This document shows, piece after piece, positions 30,181-43,596 of a stretch of DNA of 64,000 nucleotides (position 1 is the first letter of the stretch; the number at the start of each line of letters is the position of its first letter). A model generated the notes under the pieces. That model was not told the origin of the DNA, searched no databases, and saw only the letters and a program-made list of their open reading frames with translations. This stretch comes from Cenococcum geophilum 1.58 (taxonomy: Eukaryota; Ascomycota; Dothideomycetes; Gloniales; Gloniaceae), in contig KV748194.1 of assembly GCA_001692895.1 (NCBI GenBank), positions 1,546,746-1,610,745 of the forward strand. The letters are read 5' to 3'. The translations under genes and the position numbers were made by a program.

Positions 30181-32990
30181 TTACTATGGCTTACTTTTAA
30201 AGCTTCCTAGTTTAATATAAAGGCGTAAAAGATCTTAAAGGTAAGGTTAATAAAGCTAAACAACTCCTTATAGATATAGAAATTAAGGGCTACTCTCCTA
30301 ACCAATACTTTACTAAGTATAGTAAGGTAGATAGTATATAAACCGTTGCTATTCTTAATAACTAATCTACGCTCTATTCTATTACAAAGTTAGATATCTT
30401 TAATAAGCTAAAGAAGAGTTCCGTATTTTTCTTTAACGATAGATACTCAGCGAACATCTTTTACGGTATTATACCAGATATAGAAGCTATAAGAGTATCT
30501 ATAGTAGGAGAATCTTAAGTTTAAGCTCTTTAATAGCTTAATAGCTCTGTTTAGATTAACTAATTAACAGTAGGCCAATATACAATTCGTTTTAGTAAGG
30601 GTACTATAATCTCTCTTAGCACAATTAGGGTTTAAACCCCCTTAGGGTACATTACTTTCTACATTATTCCCACAAATACCCTATTTCTATTTTATATTAG
30701 AGATATAGATAAATTAGGCGTTAAGCTTAATAATCTTAAGAATATACTTATTTAGGGAGATAATTAGGTACCTGTTATATGCAAGTAGGGTTACCCCTAG
30801 TTACTCCTTTATTAACTAGAAAAGAGTGTTACTTAAAGCTATTTAACTAAGTTAGAGTTACGCTAACTACACCATTATTTTAGACACCTATCCATTTATT
30901 AATTACTTAGGGTTCTTTAGCAAGTAGGCTATAAAGTTAAGGTTAAGGCAATTAAGTATCTTATAAAGTACTACTATTACTACTAAATAAACCAGAAGTC
31001 CCCTAGCCGATTTAAGTTTACCCTTAAAGATAACTACAACTTTAACTTCTATATTATTGTTAACGTTATATATCTTAGCGGCAAGCTAGTACTCTAAGTT
31101 ATTAACTTCTTAACCTCCTTCTAAGCCGCACGTTTCTTAAAGGATATATTAGCTAGGAACGTATAAGATACCCTTTAATTATACTAAATTAATATCTACC
31201 TAGGACCCTCTAATTAAATTATCTATAACGTAAAAAAGAACCTTTTATCTATAGAGTTTTAATAATAGATAAAGGCAATAGCAATTAAGGTTAAGGAAGT
31301 CCCTATTAAGGTATATAATAGTATTAGAAAAGTAGAGTAATATTATATACCATTACGCCGCGTATATAAGATTATCTCTTTAGAACTAAAGGACGCTAGT
31401 AAAAAACTTACCTTATAAATAGCTGTTAAAGCCATTAATAATTCCGCTAGCCTAGATAGACTTATACCTATATTACTAGTCTTTAACGCCTACCCTTAAA
31501 TAACTAACGATTCTCTACTATCTCCCTCTATTATATAATAAGCTAAGCCTATTTATAAGGCAATAAAGGAGGTACAACGTCTCTACGTTATATGCTAGGT
31601 TAATAACGTATTAGGAATAATAAATGGCCTAAACACCTTAACTACGCTTAATCTACTACTCTAGTCTAAGATACGCGCATAGCGTAAAAAGGGAGGATAG
31701 TTAGGCCTACATTAACTTATTATAATTAATAGTTAAACTTATACTATTTAGATACCCTACGGACCCACTTAATTTCATTTAACTATTATTAAGCCTTACT
31801 ATAAAGATAATAGTTTTAAGCCTTTATAGGATACCCTAAAAGATACCCTAGAGAAGAACTATAATTAATATACTCTAGAAGGCGACTATAATTCTAATAT
31901 AATTATAATAAATATACCGCGACTATAACGCGGTAGAGGTTGCTTAAAGGGATTATAAAATCGCTAATATCTTATTAATTTTAAAGAGTAATTTATTGCC
32001 GCTATTAAAAATAAAGTTAAGTTATTAATGGCCTTTATAACAGCTAAAGAGAAGGCTAACTTTAAGCTCGTAAAACAGCTTTAAAAGGAAGGTTGTATTA
32101 TAACTTTAGGAGCTCCTTTTTAAGTATTTAATAAGTAGGAGATTAATGGCCATATTATAAGAGGAGTCTTTAGATTTAAGAAGTATAACCCTAATAAGTA
32201 CAATAAAGTTCGTATCTTTAAGTTAAGAATAGTTAATAAGATTAAAGGTAAAGCTACTAACGCCCTATTTAAGAAATTAAAGCTTATTATCTAAGGTTAT
32301 AATAATAATAGTAAGAAGGTAATTCTTAAGCAATCTCCTATAATTTAACGAGCTAGTTAGTAAGTTATTATTGCGCTAGCTCCCTCCTTAATAAAAAATA
32401 GAATGGCGGTTTATTTATAAGATATTACCTAGGCCTATACCTAATTAGANATATATCTTTAGCGCTTAATATTAGCATACCTTTTAGAGTAAATTCGCTA
32501 TCAATATCCCAAAGATATGATTATAGTTATACTTAAGCCATTATATGGAATTATAGAGGTAGGAACTTATTACTAGGCTACCTACAGCAAGCACTATAAA
32601 GAGAAGCTTTTAATAACTACTTCTATATTTAATCCCTACTTTCTTATTATAACTATAGAAACTCCGTTTGGAATTATTGGCATATAAACCAATAATATAA
32701 TTATCTTAGGAGACGACCAATTCTTAGCTCTTAAAGAAGATAAGCTAGTAAAGGTAAATCTTATAGTAAAGCTAAAGGAAAAGCTTAATTTAATAACACT
32801 ATTACTCTTTAATAAATGTATCCTTTCCTAAACAAGGATTTCATTGCTTTACGCTAGAGGGGTTAAGATAAGAAGATCGACGTTATTAACGTTAATTCTC
32901 TAAAGTAAGAATACATAAAGTAACGCGCTTATAGAGCTTATATTACTTCTATCTATTAACCTAAGGCTTTATTTAATCTCTCTATTACCG
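30181..32990 (+). pseudogene. pol: Copia-B pol, first part: protease, integrase, RT
   Basis: Protease is at about 30450-30540 (IIPDIEAIRVSIVGES, normally PDTGAAGVSTAGE). Before integrase are FYIIPTNTLFLFYI and KLGVKLNNLKNILI. Integrase (about 30850-31800) keeps RQLSIL, QYSKLL, KAINNSA and NGLNTL-like pieces, though frames shift in places. Reverse transcriptase (about 32390-32990) is well preserved: DITQAYT, PKDMIIVILKPLYGII, TIETPFGIIGI*TNN, IILGDDQFLALKEDKLVK. One N lies at 32450. Interrupted at 33012-33016 (AGTAT) by Gypsy-D and resumed at 43597. Confidence 0.87.
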
Positions 32991-33016
32991 CTTAACACTA
33001 GGAACTAACTAAGTAT

Positions 33017-33294
33017 TATGGTGGTGTAATTTGGCTCCCAGATTTAACATCTAAATTAGGTATAGCTTCGGGAGAGCCTAGGCCTTCTATAAGTTATATA
33101 GATCAATCTAGAGCCCTTAGAGTCTTTAACAACTTAGGTAATACTAACAGACTCACATTTTTTCCTTTAATATACTCTTTTCTTTCTCTTCTTACTGCTT
33201 AATTCTAACCGATAGTGACTAACTAATAGACTAACCGACCGACTAACAGATAGCACTAAGACTTTCCTATCTTAGAGAGGCCGTACCCTCCTAC
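33017..33294 (+). repeat. Gypsy-D 5' LTR
   Basis: 278 bp, TATGGTGGTGTAATTTGG to CCCTCCTAC. Same length as the 3' LTR. The short CGACCGAC-type repeats near 33230 occur in both. Confidence 0.88.
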
Positions 33295-33559
33295 ATATTT
33301 TATAGCATTCCACGTAGGGACGACGGCAAGCTCTTTAGATTAGAAGTCTGGTGCTCTATACACAGAAGACGTATAGAAATAATCTGGAACTGTAATAAAA
33401 CGACCAAAACAAAGAACCACGGGCATATCAGCAACCTATGCGCAGCCACCGCCACAAAGAATAAACCGACGACACTTGCCGAGCTCTTTATACGGGAATG
33501 GTGGTCGGTAAGCAGCAACAAGAAGGCGAGTACGTAGTATAGTAAAACGAAGGATAAAA

Positions 33560-35060
33560 GGAAGGACTATGGTACACTAGGAACGGCAGAGAAAAGTCTT
33601 TTATATTTTGTTTACTATATTTACAACAGTCTATACTATTATTCTCGCATTTATTAGAGCTACCTTTAAATTTATAATAATAGCGACAGTACCAGCAAAG
33701 GGATTATTAGGAATGTTAGGCCTATTCTATAACAACGGTAAAGGTGCTAGAAAGGGAAAGGAAAGCAAGCAGCCTATTAAACCGTAAAGCTCTCCTAAAC
33801 TAGGGTATACGATACTAACCCTAACTCCTATAATATTAGGGACCGACAACCCTTAATAGACAGAGGATAAGGGTTATAAGGTCTACCTACCTATCCCTAG
33901 AGAAACTGTAGGTCCGCTACCTCCTACTAGACTACTAATAGAACGAGATAAGGTATATATTATAGCCTAGCCCATGCCAGCTCCGGGAACCTCTAGGACC
34001 CCTTACTTTATAGAATAAAACGTGTCGCAATTCATTAAATAGTATAAGCGGCTATACATCCAGCACTGTGTTACGGACAATAAGCAGTATTAAGGACTTC
34101 TAGAGTATTGCGACTATTAGATAGGGATATGGATCTAAAGTCTACCTAAGTTTACTATTAGTAACTAGATGGAACTTATAGGAAAGCTTAGGACAAACTA
34201 CTAAGGAAGTAACTACTTTTAATAAGTTAAAATGGTAGAATTCTTAAAAGCTTATATACTGCAGTACAGGAATAATCCACTTAGTAGTATACGCGAATAC
34301 TATAGGCAGTTTATGTTAATCTCCTAGAAGGTTACTAAGGCTAGCAATTTAGAAAACCGCGAATAAGGGTACTGGTTTACAAGAGGACTCCTATTTAAAT
34401 ACCAAAGATATATAATAACTAAAATAGGAACCGACCCTAATAGGCGAGAGTCTTTTAACTTCTACCTGCTAAGGAGAGCTGTAGAAGACAGGCTTAATTC
34501 GCATAAAGGCGCTAATTGGTTATTAATAATGAATCCTGAGGAATAAGGCCTTTATTAGCTAGTTAGATAATTCCATAATTAGCAACTAGCTATAATAAAC
34601 TAAAGAGATGCTGCCCTTTAACCACCTGTAGTCTTTTAGATAAGTAAGTTAGTAAATACCCGTTAAACGACTTAGGAAATAGACCCTAAACTAGAGAAAC
34701 TTACTAATTAACTCCGGAAGCTTAATCTTGGGACGGTTGAATTAGTAGGCGTTATATCTTTAATGCCGTTCCTAGATAGGATTCGCTAAGATCTAATATA
34801 GTATATATAGCTCCTAAATAGGGCGTTAATGTGTTAAGAATAAATGGACCTATAACCGGCACTAGGTATTAATAAACCGCAGCCGCCCTATAAGGGAGCG
34901 CTATAAGAATAATATAAGCCGGGCTTAGGAAGGTATAGAGGGCTAGGGAACTTTAGCGTATACTAGACACAAAATTAGACGTATTATGGATGTGGGGGTG
35001 CTTACCGTTTTATTAATTAGTGTCTAAAGCTTTAAGAGTTAGTTTGTTATAGTTTCCTAT
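33560..35060 (+). pseudogene. gag: Gypsy-D gag remnant
   Basis: A long, mostly continuous + strand frame with recognisable capsid-like text: NVSQFIK*YKRLYI, KLRTNY*GSNYF, YYRQFMLIS, TRGLLFKYQ. It ends in a zinc knuckle at 34982-35023 reading YYGCGGAYRFIN*C. That is CX2CX4HX4C with the first Cys now Tyr and the His now Arg. The segment 35060-35940 between it and protease has no motif I can name. Confidence 0.75.
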
Positions 35061-35940
35061 ATATAAACAAAAATAACCAAATATGTGCTAGAATACGTAA
35101 GCGCCTAGGAAATACAATTCTATATTTACTAAGCGACAATTAGATCTAGTTCCTTAAAGACTAGCTAAGGTAGAACGCGAATTTTAATTTTAATACGCTA
35201 GCGATAGGTATCTAACTAAAGGCAGCTTCCGTAGAGCTTATAAAGGGTAGTAACACTAAAAGCGAGGAGGAACTCAGTAAGTCCTAGAAAGATATATACT
35301 AAGTAAAGTTAATATATATCGATTTGGTAGGGGCCATAACTTAGCTATAGCCTACGCCACGGGTATATAATCTTAGGAGACCGTAAGGGGAAGTAAGGGT
35401 AACGAAATAGCCTCTAAAACCATCTGGTCCGCAACTGGCAATAGTTTAAAATATATAACTAGGAGAACATGTCTAAATTACACCACAGCCCTAGCAGTAG
35501 GCTCCTCTACCACTATTAAGCAGTAATAGGGGTAATAAAATAAATTATACTAAATAGCTAAGATAGATGGAGTAAATGGCGGATATAATAACGATAGTTA
35601 AAGTATTATAACTAAAGCCAGTTAGGATAATAGATATACTAAAAGGAAACGTCTTAAGCCCAACCGTGATGGCGGACAAGATCTTATTGAAAACCATTAA
35701 AGTTACTATTAGTAACTGCCTTATGTACATACCAGAAGTCGTAAGGCTATTCTTTAAGCCTCTCCTACTACCCCTTATAGAGCCTTACCAACAGAAGTAA
35801 GAGGACGTTAAGGTATCTGTGTTATTAGTATACTTAACGTTTTATGCTAATTAAGCCGGCCTAATAACTACTAAAGTAGACCAGATTGAACAAGAAGTAG
35901 GATTTATTTGGTTTTAAAGGCAGTGCCTAAAGGTAGAAGC

Positions 35941-38900
35941 GTAGATAAAAGACGGAAAGGCTAAATGCTTAATTAACTCTGGAGCTAAGCTTAACCTTAT
36001 TAAGGAAAGCGTAGCCCTATAATACGGCCTGCTAATATTAAGTCTGCCTTTATAGTTATAAGGTGCGCGTCTAATATCTATAAATAGAACTTAGTCTAAG
36101 TTTATTAGGCTAGTATATGCGGTCCCTATAATAATAGGTAACGTCTTAATATCTACAACGTTTATTACTGTAGGGGAAATGTTATATAAGGTAATACTTA
36201 GTAAGCTATAGTTAGAAAGGGTTAGATTAGTAACAAAACGAACCGCAATAGGTTAGGTATCTTATATTATTTAATTAAAAGATAGTAAAGTTAAAACGAG
36301 GTTCTTAACATCCTATAAAGATGCGATATTCTTTAAACTAGATAAAGGTATTAGTATAAAAAATAGTTTGGGAAACGTATAGCTAGTATAACTACTAGAA
36401 TCGTATCCGGGGTTACATATAACCCGGCGCATTAGGATAAAGAGGGCATTAAGAATAAAGAGAAGGGAAATAAGGTGCGGCTCTAATATAGACGTATACC
36501 GTTTTAGATATCCGCTAAATAGAGCTATTAGCAGGAAGAGGAGCATAATATTAGATGGAGAGAGCTTAACAGTAAAACGTTAAAGGAAGTCCTAAAGAAA
36601 CACTTAAGGAAGAATTGGAAGCTAGTATTTAAAGCAAAAGCTAAGTCCCTTATATATTAGATATTAAAGACAACGGATCTATTTATAATATAAATAAAAA
36701 GCTACTAGAGTAAGGCCTAACTAAACGCCATAAATATAGCAACTATATATAAATAGAAGGCAGATAAAGTCTACCTAGTTAATTTATTAGCACTAGATGG
36801 AACAATTATAGGAGGTATAGTGGAATGGTAAGAGGTAGCCTTACGTTAACAAAAGGCGTCTATTTAAGGATTGCCTCTTAGACCGTATAATTATTTTCTT
36901 AAGCCGCGATATACTAAGCTGGCCTACGGTGCACAACTAAAGCCAGAATAATTAGAGCGTATAATTATAGGAAATATTCAGCCAAAAAAACGAGAGATCC
37001 TTAAGGCTATGCTGTTTAACTAAGAAGAGGCTCTAATATAGGAGTTCTCTAAAATAGGTCGCGTTAGTAGAGACGTAACTCTATTACTAAAGATTAAAAC
37101 TATACTGTATAAAGTATAGCAAGTACTAAACTTTCTAGTACCTAGGGCCCTATAAGGAGAAGTAATAAATATGCTATAAAAACAACTAGCTTAAGGGACT
37201 CTAGAATATTACGAAAGCCTATATAGGAATCTATAGTTTCTTATAAGTAAAAAGGAACGTAATAAGTACTAACTAATTAACGTAGCGATAAATATTAACT
37301 GAGTAACTGTTAGGGACGTAACTCTGCCGCTATATGCTAATGAATTTTCCAAGGAGTTTATGGGGTGTAAGGTTATATCTTTAGTGGACTTCTTCTCTAG
37401 CTAAAACCTAATAGCTTTTATAATACCTCTAGGACTTCTATAATAAATAACAGTACCTATAAAAGGTATAAATTCCATAGCCTAGTTTGTGCGGACGATT
37501 ACTAAGATCTTAGAACAATATATCCTACACTATACCCTACCATTTCTGGATAATATTATAGTAAAAGGCCCATAGACAGTGTATAATGGGGAGGAGAGCC
37601 TTCTAGGTGTGCGTAGATATATTTTAGAATATATTATATGGCTAGATAGAGTGCTTGCAGATTTAGAATAAGCTAGGTATATAATCTTAGGCGTAAAGTC
37701 TTATTTCTATAAAGATAAGATTATAATGGTTGGCTACTACTATAATAGAAAAGGGCAATATCTAAAAGAGTTAAAGGCTATAAAGATTATTTACTAGAAA
37801 GACTATAAAGACGTTATATTAGCCTAAGCGTTTTTAGGAGTTATTATATATTACCGAATATAGGTAAAAGACTTCGCAATTAAGGCAGAGCTAATCTTCT
37901 AACTGCTATAAGTAAACGTTCTATTCGTATAGGGTGTAAAGCAGATAGCCGCTATAAAGACTCTAAAGTATACAGTTACTATTACACCCGCATTGGTTTA
38001 GCTAGATTATAGTAAAGGGGCTAGGCTAATTATTCTCGCCGTTAACGGATATAAGAATAGATAGGGGTACGGCCTTATACAACTAGACGTGTAAGGTTAT
38101 CGTCACCTATATTAATATAAAAGCGGTATTTAGTCTTAGGCGGAGCAGAAATATAACTTAGAAAAGCTTAAATATTAGGCATTATTATATATATTAAAGA
38201 AGTATCGCGTATACCTATACGGCGTTTGCTTTATAGTGGAGACGGATATAAACACCCTAGTTATATAATTAAATTATACCACTACTAATTTACCTAGAGC
38301 CTTAATGATAAGATAGCTAGCATAGATCTAGCTATAGGATTTTAATATTAGATATATGCCGGGGAAAAAGAATAGCCTAGCTAATAGACTTTTATAATAA
38401 CTACCTAATAGTAAACGACCTAATAAGCCGACTAAGGATATTAAAGAGTTTATTAACTATAAACTAAGTGCCTTAAAATATACGGCTACCCCTCTTAAAA
38501 TAAAAGCGGGTTTGCCATTAGAAGACTTATATTTAGAGGAATTTTAAAAGATTATAAAGTGGCTAGTAACCTTACAACGTCCGGAAGAGATAAATACTAA
38601 GGAGTTTAAGAAGTTTAAATAACATGCGCTAAAGTTCCTAGTACATAATTAATAGCTCTTCCGCTAATAGTTAAAAAATGTACTAATGCAAAGGGTAGTT
38701 AATAATAAGGACGCTTAGCAGAAGATTATTAAAAGCCTTTATAATTAAAGCGGATATTATAGATAAGAGGGAACGTATCAGAGGGTCTTAAATTAATATT
38801 GGTGGCTAGGGCTATAGGATCAGATATTATAGCATATTAAGTTATATCTATAATACTAGGAGCGACAGCTAAGATAGGAAGAAGAAGTAATACACTTTAT

Positions 38901-39760
38901 ATAGGAGTCTACCTTATAGTAATAAGTAGCAGTAGATATTACGTTTATACCTCCTAGCCGTCTTAGATTCCGGTACCTAGCTATTGCTTAAGAATATATA
39001 TTTAAATAGGTAGAAGCTCGCGCCCTTTAAAATAAGGATGCGAAAAATATAGCAAAGTTCCTCTATAAAGGTGTTATCTGCTAATAGGGAGTATTTGGAC
39101 AACTCTCTATAGATTAGTAGAGGAGAGAATACTAATATTACCGCTACGCTTACAGAGCTCTACAATATTAAGAGGATTATATCTTCTGCTTACTACACTT
39201 AGGCGTAAGGCTTTATAGAGTAAGGCCATAAACCTATAATAGACGCTTTAGCGAAGATAAATAGCTTATAGCTAGACAATCTTTATACCGTTTTATAGGC
39301 AGATAGGATAACTATTAAGCGGCCTATAGGAATAACACCAGTAAGAGTTATATGCGGATATAAGTATGTCCTTCCTATTAAACTCTACATACCTACTTAG
39401 CAGACGCTGCCTTAGCAAATAGTCCGGACTACTGCAGAGCTATTAGCAGTTTAACTAAAGAGACGCAGATATAAAAAAGGCTATCGCGTGTATAAGACGA
39501 CTAAGGGTAGCAAATAAGGAGTACTTTAATAATACCCACTATATTCGCCAGGATGGATTTAAGGTTGGAGATATAGTTATGCTTTATAATACGTAGCTTA
39601 AGCAAGACTATTTTAGCAGTTATAAGTTAAATCCAAAATAGCTAGGCCCGTTCTGCGTACGTAAGAGTTACCCTTATAAAGGATGGTACTTAATTAAGGA
39701 TCTTAACGGTATACCGTTCTGTAATTAAACTCTAGGGAATAGATTAAAGAAGTTCTATTA
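35941..39760 (+). pseudogene. pol: Gypsy-D pol remnant: protease, RT, RNase H, integrase
   Basis: Protease: KCLINSGAKLNLIKES (about 35960-36010). RT (about 36870-37790): RPYNYFLKPRYTKLAYGAQL, VTVRDVTLPLYANEFSKEF, ISLVDFFSS, LPFLDNIIVKGP (the aspartate pair now DN). RNase H (about 37990-38400): LVQLDYSKGARLIILAVNG, TDINTLVI, LPRALMIR*LA*IQL*DF and YMPGKKNS. Integrase follows to about 39740, more degraded. This divergent RT, with LVDFFSG in place of the common gypsy block, belongs to a fungal gypsy group. Confidence 0.85.
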
Positions 39761-40404
39761 ATAATAGATATCTAAGGTCCGCTAGGAGGACTAGCTTAAC
39801 TAATTAGGCGGAACTATACTATAAGAAATAACGGCAGAGCTAAAACCTAAGGAGGATGTTATATAAAATCCACCAGTATTATAACGCTATATAGTTTAAG
39901 AAGTACGCGTTCTAGAAAGATTGTTTAATAGAACTAAGTACAAAATATTTAACTAGGGGACAGTTAAGTTCTAAGGTGGGGGAGGGGATATAGATAATAA
40001 CTATATAATCCGTCCGTTTATTTACTGTATTTCCTAAAGCTCTTCCTATTACACTTTCTTATTTGCTTTTTTAGTTATAGAAATCTAATACGTAGTAGCA
40101 GTAAGGTAAGAATAGAAGAATATTTATATATAACCATCTAGTATTATTTACTATAAAGATATTAGTTCCACTTACTGCCTTTACTAAGCTAATAGCGATT
40201 TTCTATTCTAGGGATGGAAAATTATAATTGGTCTATTTAACGATTAGAACCGGTAAAACTCTACATTACTACCTAGATTTGGTAGACTATTTAGATTAGA
40301 AAACCCTATTTAAAACTTTACCTTTTTACCCTTAATAAACCTTAAACATAGTTATAATTAGTTAAAGTCACAAATTAAACAGAATTAATAATAGCACGTT
40401 TATT
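39761..40404 (+). other. Gypsy-D spacer between pol and accessory frame, with palindrome copy d
   Basis: No coding signal. It contains the 27-bp palindrome at 40197-40223 within an 88-bp segment (40180-40267) flanked by ACTGCC (40174-40179) and ACTACC (40268-40273). The 29 bp before the left flank resemble those before copies c and e. Confidence 0.7.
40197..40223. repeat. 27-bp palindrome, copy d
   Basis: Arms GATTTTCTATTC and GGATGGAAAATT with centre TAG, identical to copy c at every position. Confidence 0.85.
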
Positions 40405-43305
40405 ATGTCTTTATCTAGTAGACCTTTAGTACTATATAAAGGAGCTAAGCGATAAATTAGTGACGTCCTTACAGAAGTTAGAGGCTTTATAGTTAATTAG
40501 TATTAGGTAGTGCTCCTCTAAATCTATAATAAGATTCTGCTCTCTTAAGAAAACTACGCAGATACTGCTAGTGTAGTAGTTGATTTCGTTAACCAGGATA
40601 ATAGGCTATAAATATCTCTAAGAAGGGACGCGTTCTTATTAATCTTTAAGGATATCTCTAACGTTAGTAAGCTAGCAAAAGATTAAAGAAATTAGTGTAA
40701 TAAAGCTAAAAAGACTATCTAAAAGTCCTAGGGACAAGGTGTTCTTAATAGTTTACTTAAATACGTGGTTTTCTACTACTTCCTTTCTACCGCCTAAAAG
40801 CTTACCGTCTACCCACTTTATAAAGTAATAGTATAAGTTAATGAGACCCTAATTAACAGGCTCAAATATCTAAGACGCGGCATTAAGAATACTACTTAAC
40901 TACAGCTAACCGATTTCACACTCGCGCCGAAGATATTAGGAAGGGCAGTATTAGACTAGGTAGTAAATAAGTATAGCTTAGGAAGACACTTAACTAACTT
41001 TTTTATTCTAAGCAAGGACCTACTGCTAAGAAGTAAAAGACTAACTACTGTGGAACTAGAGGTTACTAATATCAGAATTAGATAAGCAGGAGAGAGCTTA
41101 GCTCTTATACTATAAATATATTTATAATATACTTCTAACGTAATAAATCCCTTAGCCTTTTAGCCATCAACACCTATTTAAGGAGGAGGCGTTAGTATTA
41201 TACTAAGTCCGTCCTAATAAGGATCACCTATATTAGTTAACTTACCTTTATTATCTATAAACGAGAGCATTCTTATAGCTAGAACGCTTATTGGCTTACC
41301 CTTACAGCTACTAGTATCTTTATTAAAAAGGAATCTAAGAAGAGGGCTAATAATTACTTACCCGGAAGTAGGAGGGCTAGGAGTAGAATTAATATTTAAT
41401 AAAAACGTTATTAAGCTGGGAGATAATGAGGAGTATATTAAGGAGGCCATAAATGCTATAGTAATACTCCGCGTAAAACAAGGGTATAACTATAAGGATA
41501 ATATGCCCGCTTATCTCAAGGCGTCTCTAAACCAAACTACTAAAATTAAATTAACTAAGGTTATAAAGCTCTTATATAGTTAGTATAGGGCAGCTAGTTC
41601 TAATCTAGAGATATATAAGGTCTGCTAGATATATATATAAGCTATAGAAGGATATATAGGTTTAGTAATAAAGGGTCTAAACTATACCGCACTATATTAT
41701 AGACTCCGTTTAATATATTACGCTTATAACTACCTTAGCACTATAAAGACCGATCCTACTACGTACTCTTAGTTTAGAAAGGCTTATAAACCTTTAGTTC
41801 TGTCCAATTTTTTAGGACTATATAAGTTTATTTATAACTTAGCGCCAAGGTTTTTATATAATAGAGAGGCTTTACTTAATTAGATAATATTACCAGAAGA
41901 CTAAGAAGTATAGTAGTAAGAAAGATCTGTAATTTTAAACGTGTTTAGATAGTAGTGGGATTTTAGTATCTTGGCGATAATTAATAAGGAAATGCGTATA
42001 TACCGCCACTATTAGCGTCTAATTAATAGGCGGCCAAATTATAGCTAGTTAAGAATAATGGTTTATAGTCTCTACTAATAGCTAATAAGATAAGACCTTT
42101 AGTATTATCGTTTTTATTACGCTCTTAGACCTAATAGCTAGTGGCAACTTATTTCCTACCCTTATTATATAAAATTCACGGTTAAAGGAGACTCTATAGC
42201 TTTCCGCTATATTAACGTTAATATTCCCTTGCTTCTTAAAAGTAGATATAGTGCTAATATAATCTAAGGGAGCGTTTCTCTAGATAATAAGACTAAGGAT
42301 AACTATATGATTATTCTACCTGGTATATATTACTACCTAGAATTATAGTAGGAAGATCTTAAGGCGTGAGGATTAACTAAGGGCGACGGATTTGTTTATA
42401 AGATCTCTAACTAAGACTAGACTACTAAAGATATAGAAAAGTATGCGACCGACTAGGTAGCTTAGCTATATAAAAAAGGAGATGTGCGTATAACTATGCC
42501 TTACTTTCCTTATGGAGTAAAAGGACCTTTAACTGGAACCCGGCGAATAATGCTACTATAGTTTATTAGTATTTAGGACAATTATAATAACCTTAAGGTT
42601 ACTAAAGGAGGTACTTAGGCAGAGTTGGCAGATGCGCACCAAGACTTAAGAGCGCCGCCCTGTACGCTATCTAAACATACTAATCTCTACGGCGCGATTC
42701 TATATCGCTTCCCTATAGTAGTTAAGCTTATAGCTGCCAGCGCTCTATCTAACGCCCTTCTCGGTAAACAATAATAGGATTCTCTAGCAGTAATTTAAGA
42801 TTATAACCTTTTTTTTAATAGCAACGGGAACAAAGTTAGGAAATAGATGTATTTCTACCGTCTTAGGGCCGTTAAGAATTATAAAGATGCGTTTAAGCTA
42901 ATATATGCAACTAAAATAGAACGCTTTAATAGCCGCTCTTACTTCTACTATATTAATAATAGAATTAATCCTTTAGCTATTACGGTAGATCTAAGTAGAG
43001 TGCCCCCAGTTATTATAGAAGGATAGAGTTATATAGAGTTGCCTAAAGAATTGTGGGATAGAACTAAAGCAAATAGAAGGGCGCGAAAGAGCTATATTAT
43101 CTAAGAGCCGCCAGTTTAAAGTCTCTCTTGCTGCTTAGCTAAGTAGCCGAAAATAGTCTTATTTAACTAGAACGGAGTCTCCTTATTTACTATCTCGGGT
43201 TTATGGTAAGGGTAAGGAATATATACAATCACCTACCGCGCCTTTATTTTAAAGATAAGGAGTTTTAGAGTTTCGAAAGTCGTTAGGGGACAACGACTTA
43301 GGTAG
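40405..43305 (+). pseudogene. 966-codon accessory frame of Gypsy-D, function unknown
   Basis: From ATG 40405 to TAG 43303-43305 a single frame can be read without any shift, checked at several points along its length (41281, 41461, 42121, 42481, 42841, 43261). It is broken only by TAA/TAG, mostly where Gln or Trp would fit. The text is protein-like: LGRAVLD, LLSINESILIARTLIGLPLQ, EVGGLGVELIFNKNVIKLGD, VRITMPYFPYGVKGPLTGTR, ELADAHQDLRAPPCTLSKH, YGAILYRFPIVVKL, RTKANRRARKSY. It has no RT, integrase or gag motif. Around codons 599-644, FRYINVNIP and later LPGIYYYL would read like an HxD...H iron site if RIP changes were undone; this is weak. It lies between integrase and the 3' LTR, on the same strand as pol. 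I cannot name the family; it may be a captured host gene or an element-specific protein. Confidence 0.7.
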
Positions 43306-43313
43306 GGGAGGTA

Positions 43314-43591
43314 TATAGTGGTGTAATTTGGCCCCTGGATTTAACATTTAGATTAAGCATAGCTTCGGGAGAGCCTAGGCCTTCTATAAGTTATATAGAT
43401 CGGTTTAGAGCCCTTAAAGTCTTTAATAACTCGGGCAACACCAACAGACTTATATTTTTTCCTTTAATATACTCTTTTCTTTCTCTTCTTACTGCTTAAT
43501 TCTGACCGATAGTAACTAACCAACAGACTGACCGACCGACTAACAGACAGTACTAAGACTTTCCTATCTTAGAGAGGCCGTACCCTCCCAT
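43314..43591 (+). repeat. Gypsy-D 3' LTR
   Basis: 278 bp, TATAGTGGTGTAATTTGG to CCCTCCCAT, directly after the purine tract and directly before AGTAT. Confidence 0.9.
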
Positions 43592-43596
43592 AGTAT

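Larger units (their letters stand above)
33017..43591 (+). mobile_element. Gypsy-D: 10.6-kb Ty3/gypsy element with a large accessory frame
   Basis: Two 278-bp LTRs (33017-33294, 43314-43591) and duplication AGTAT (33012-33016, 43592-43596). Removing the element restores the Copia-B frame as TKYNVLALNKRL, which supports the boundaries. Order is gag, protease, RT, RNase H, integrase, then a separate 2.9-kb frame (40405-43305) that ends against the purine tract AGGTAGGGGAGGTA (43300-43313). At 10.6 kb it is about 3 kb longer than an ordinary gypsy element, and the extra length is the accessory frame. Confidence 0.92.

Noticed and set aside
33300-33521. 73-aa minus-strand ORF
   Set aside because: It overlaps the Gypsy-D leader and is antisense to the element; no features.
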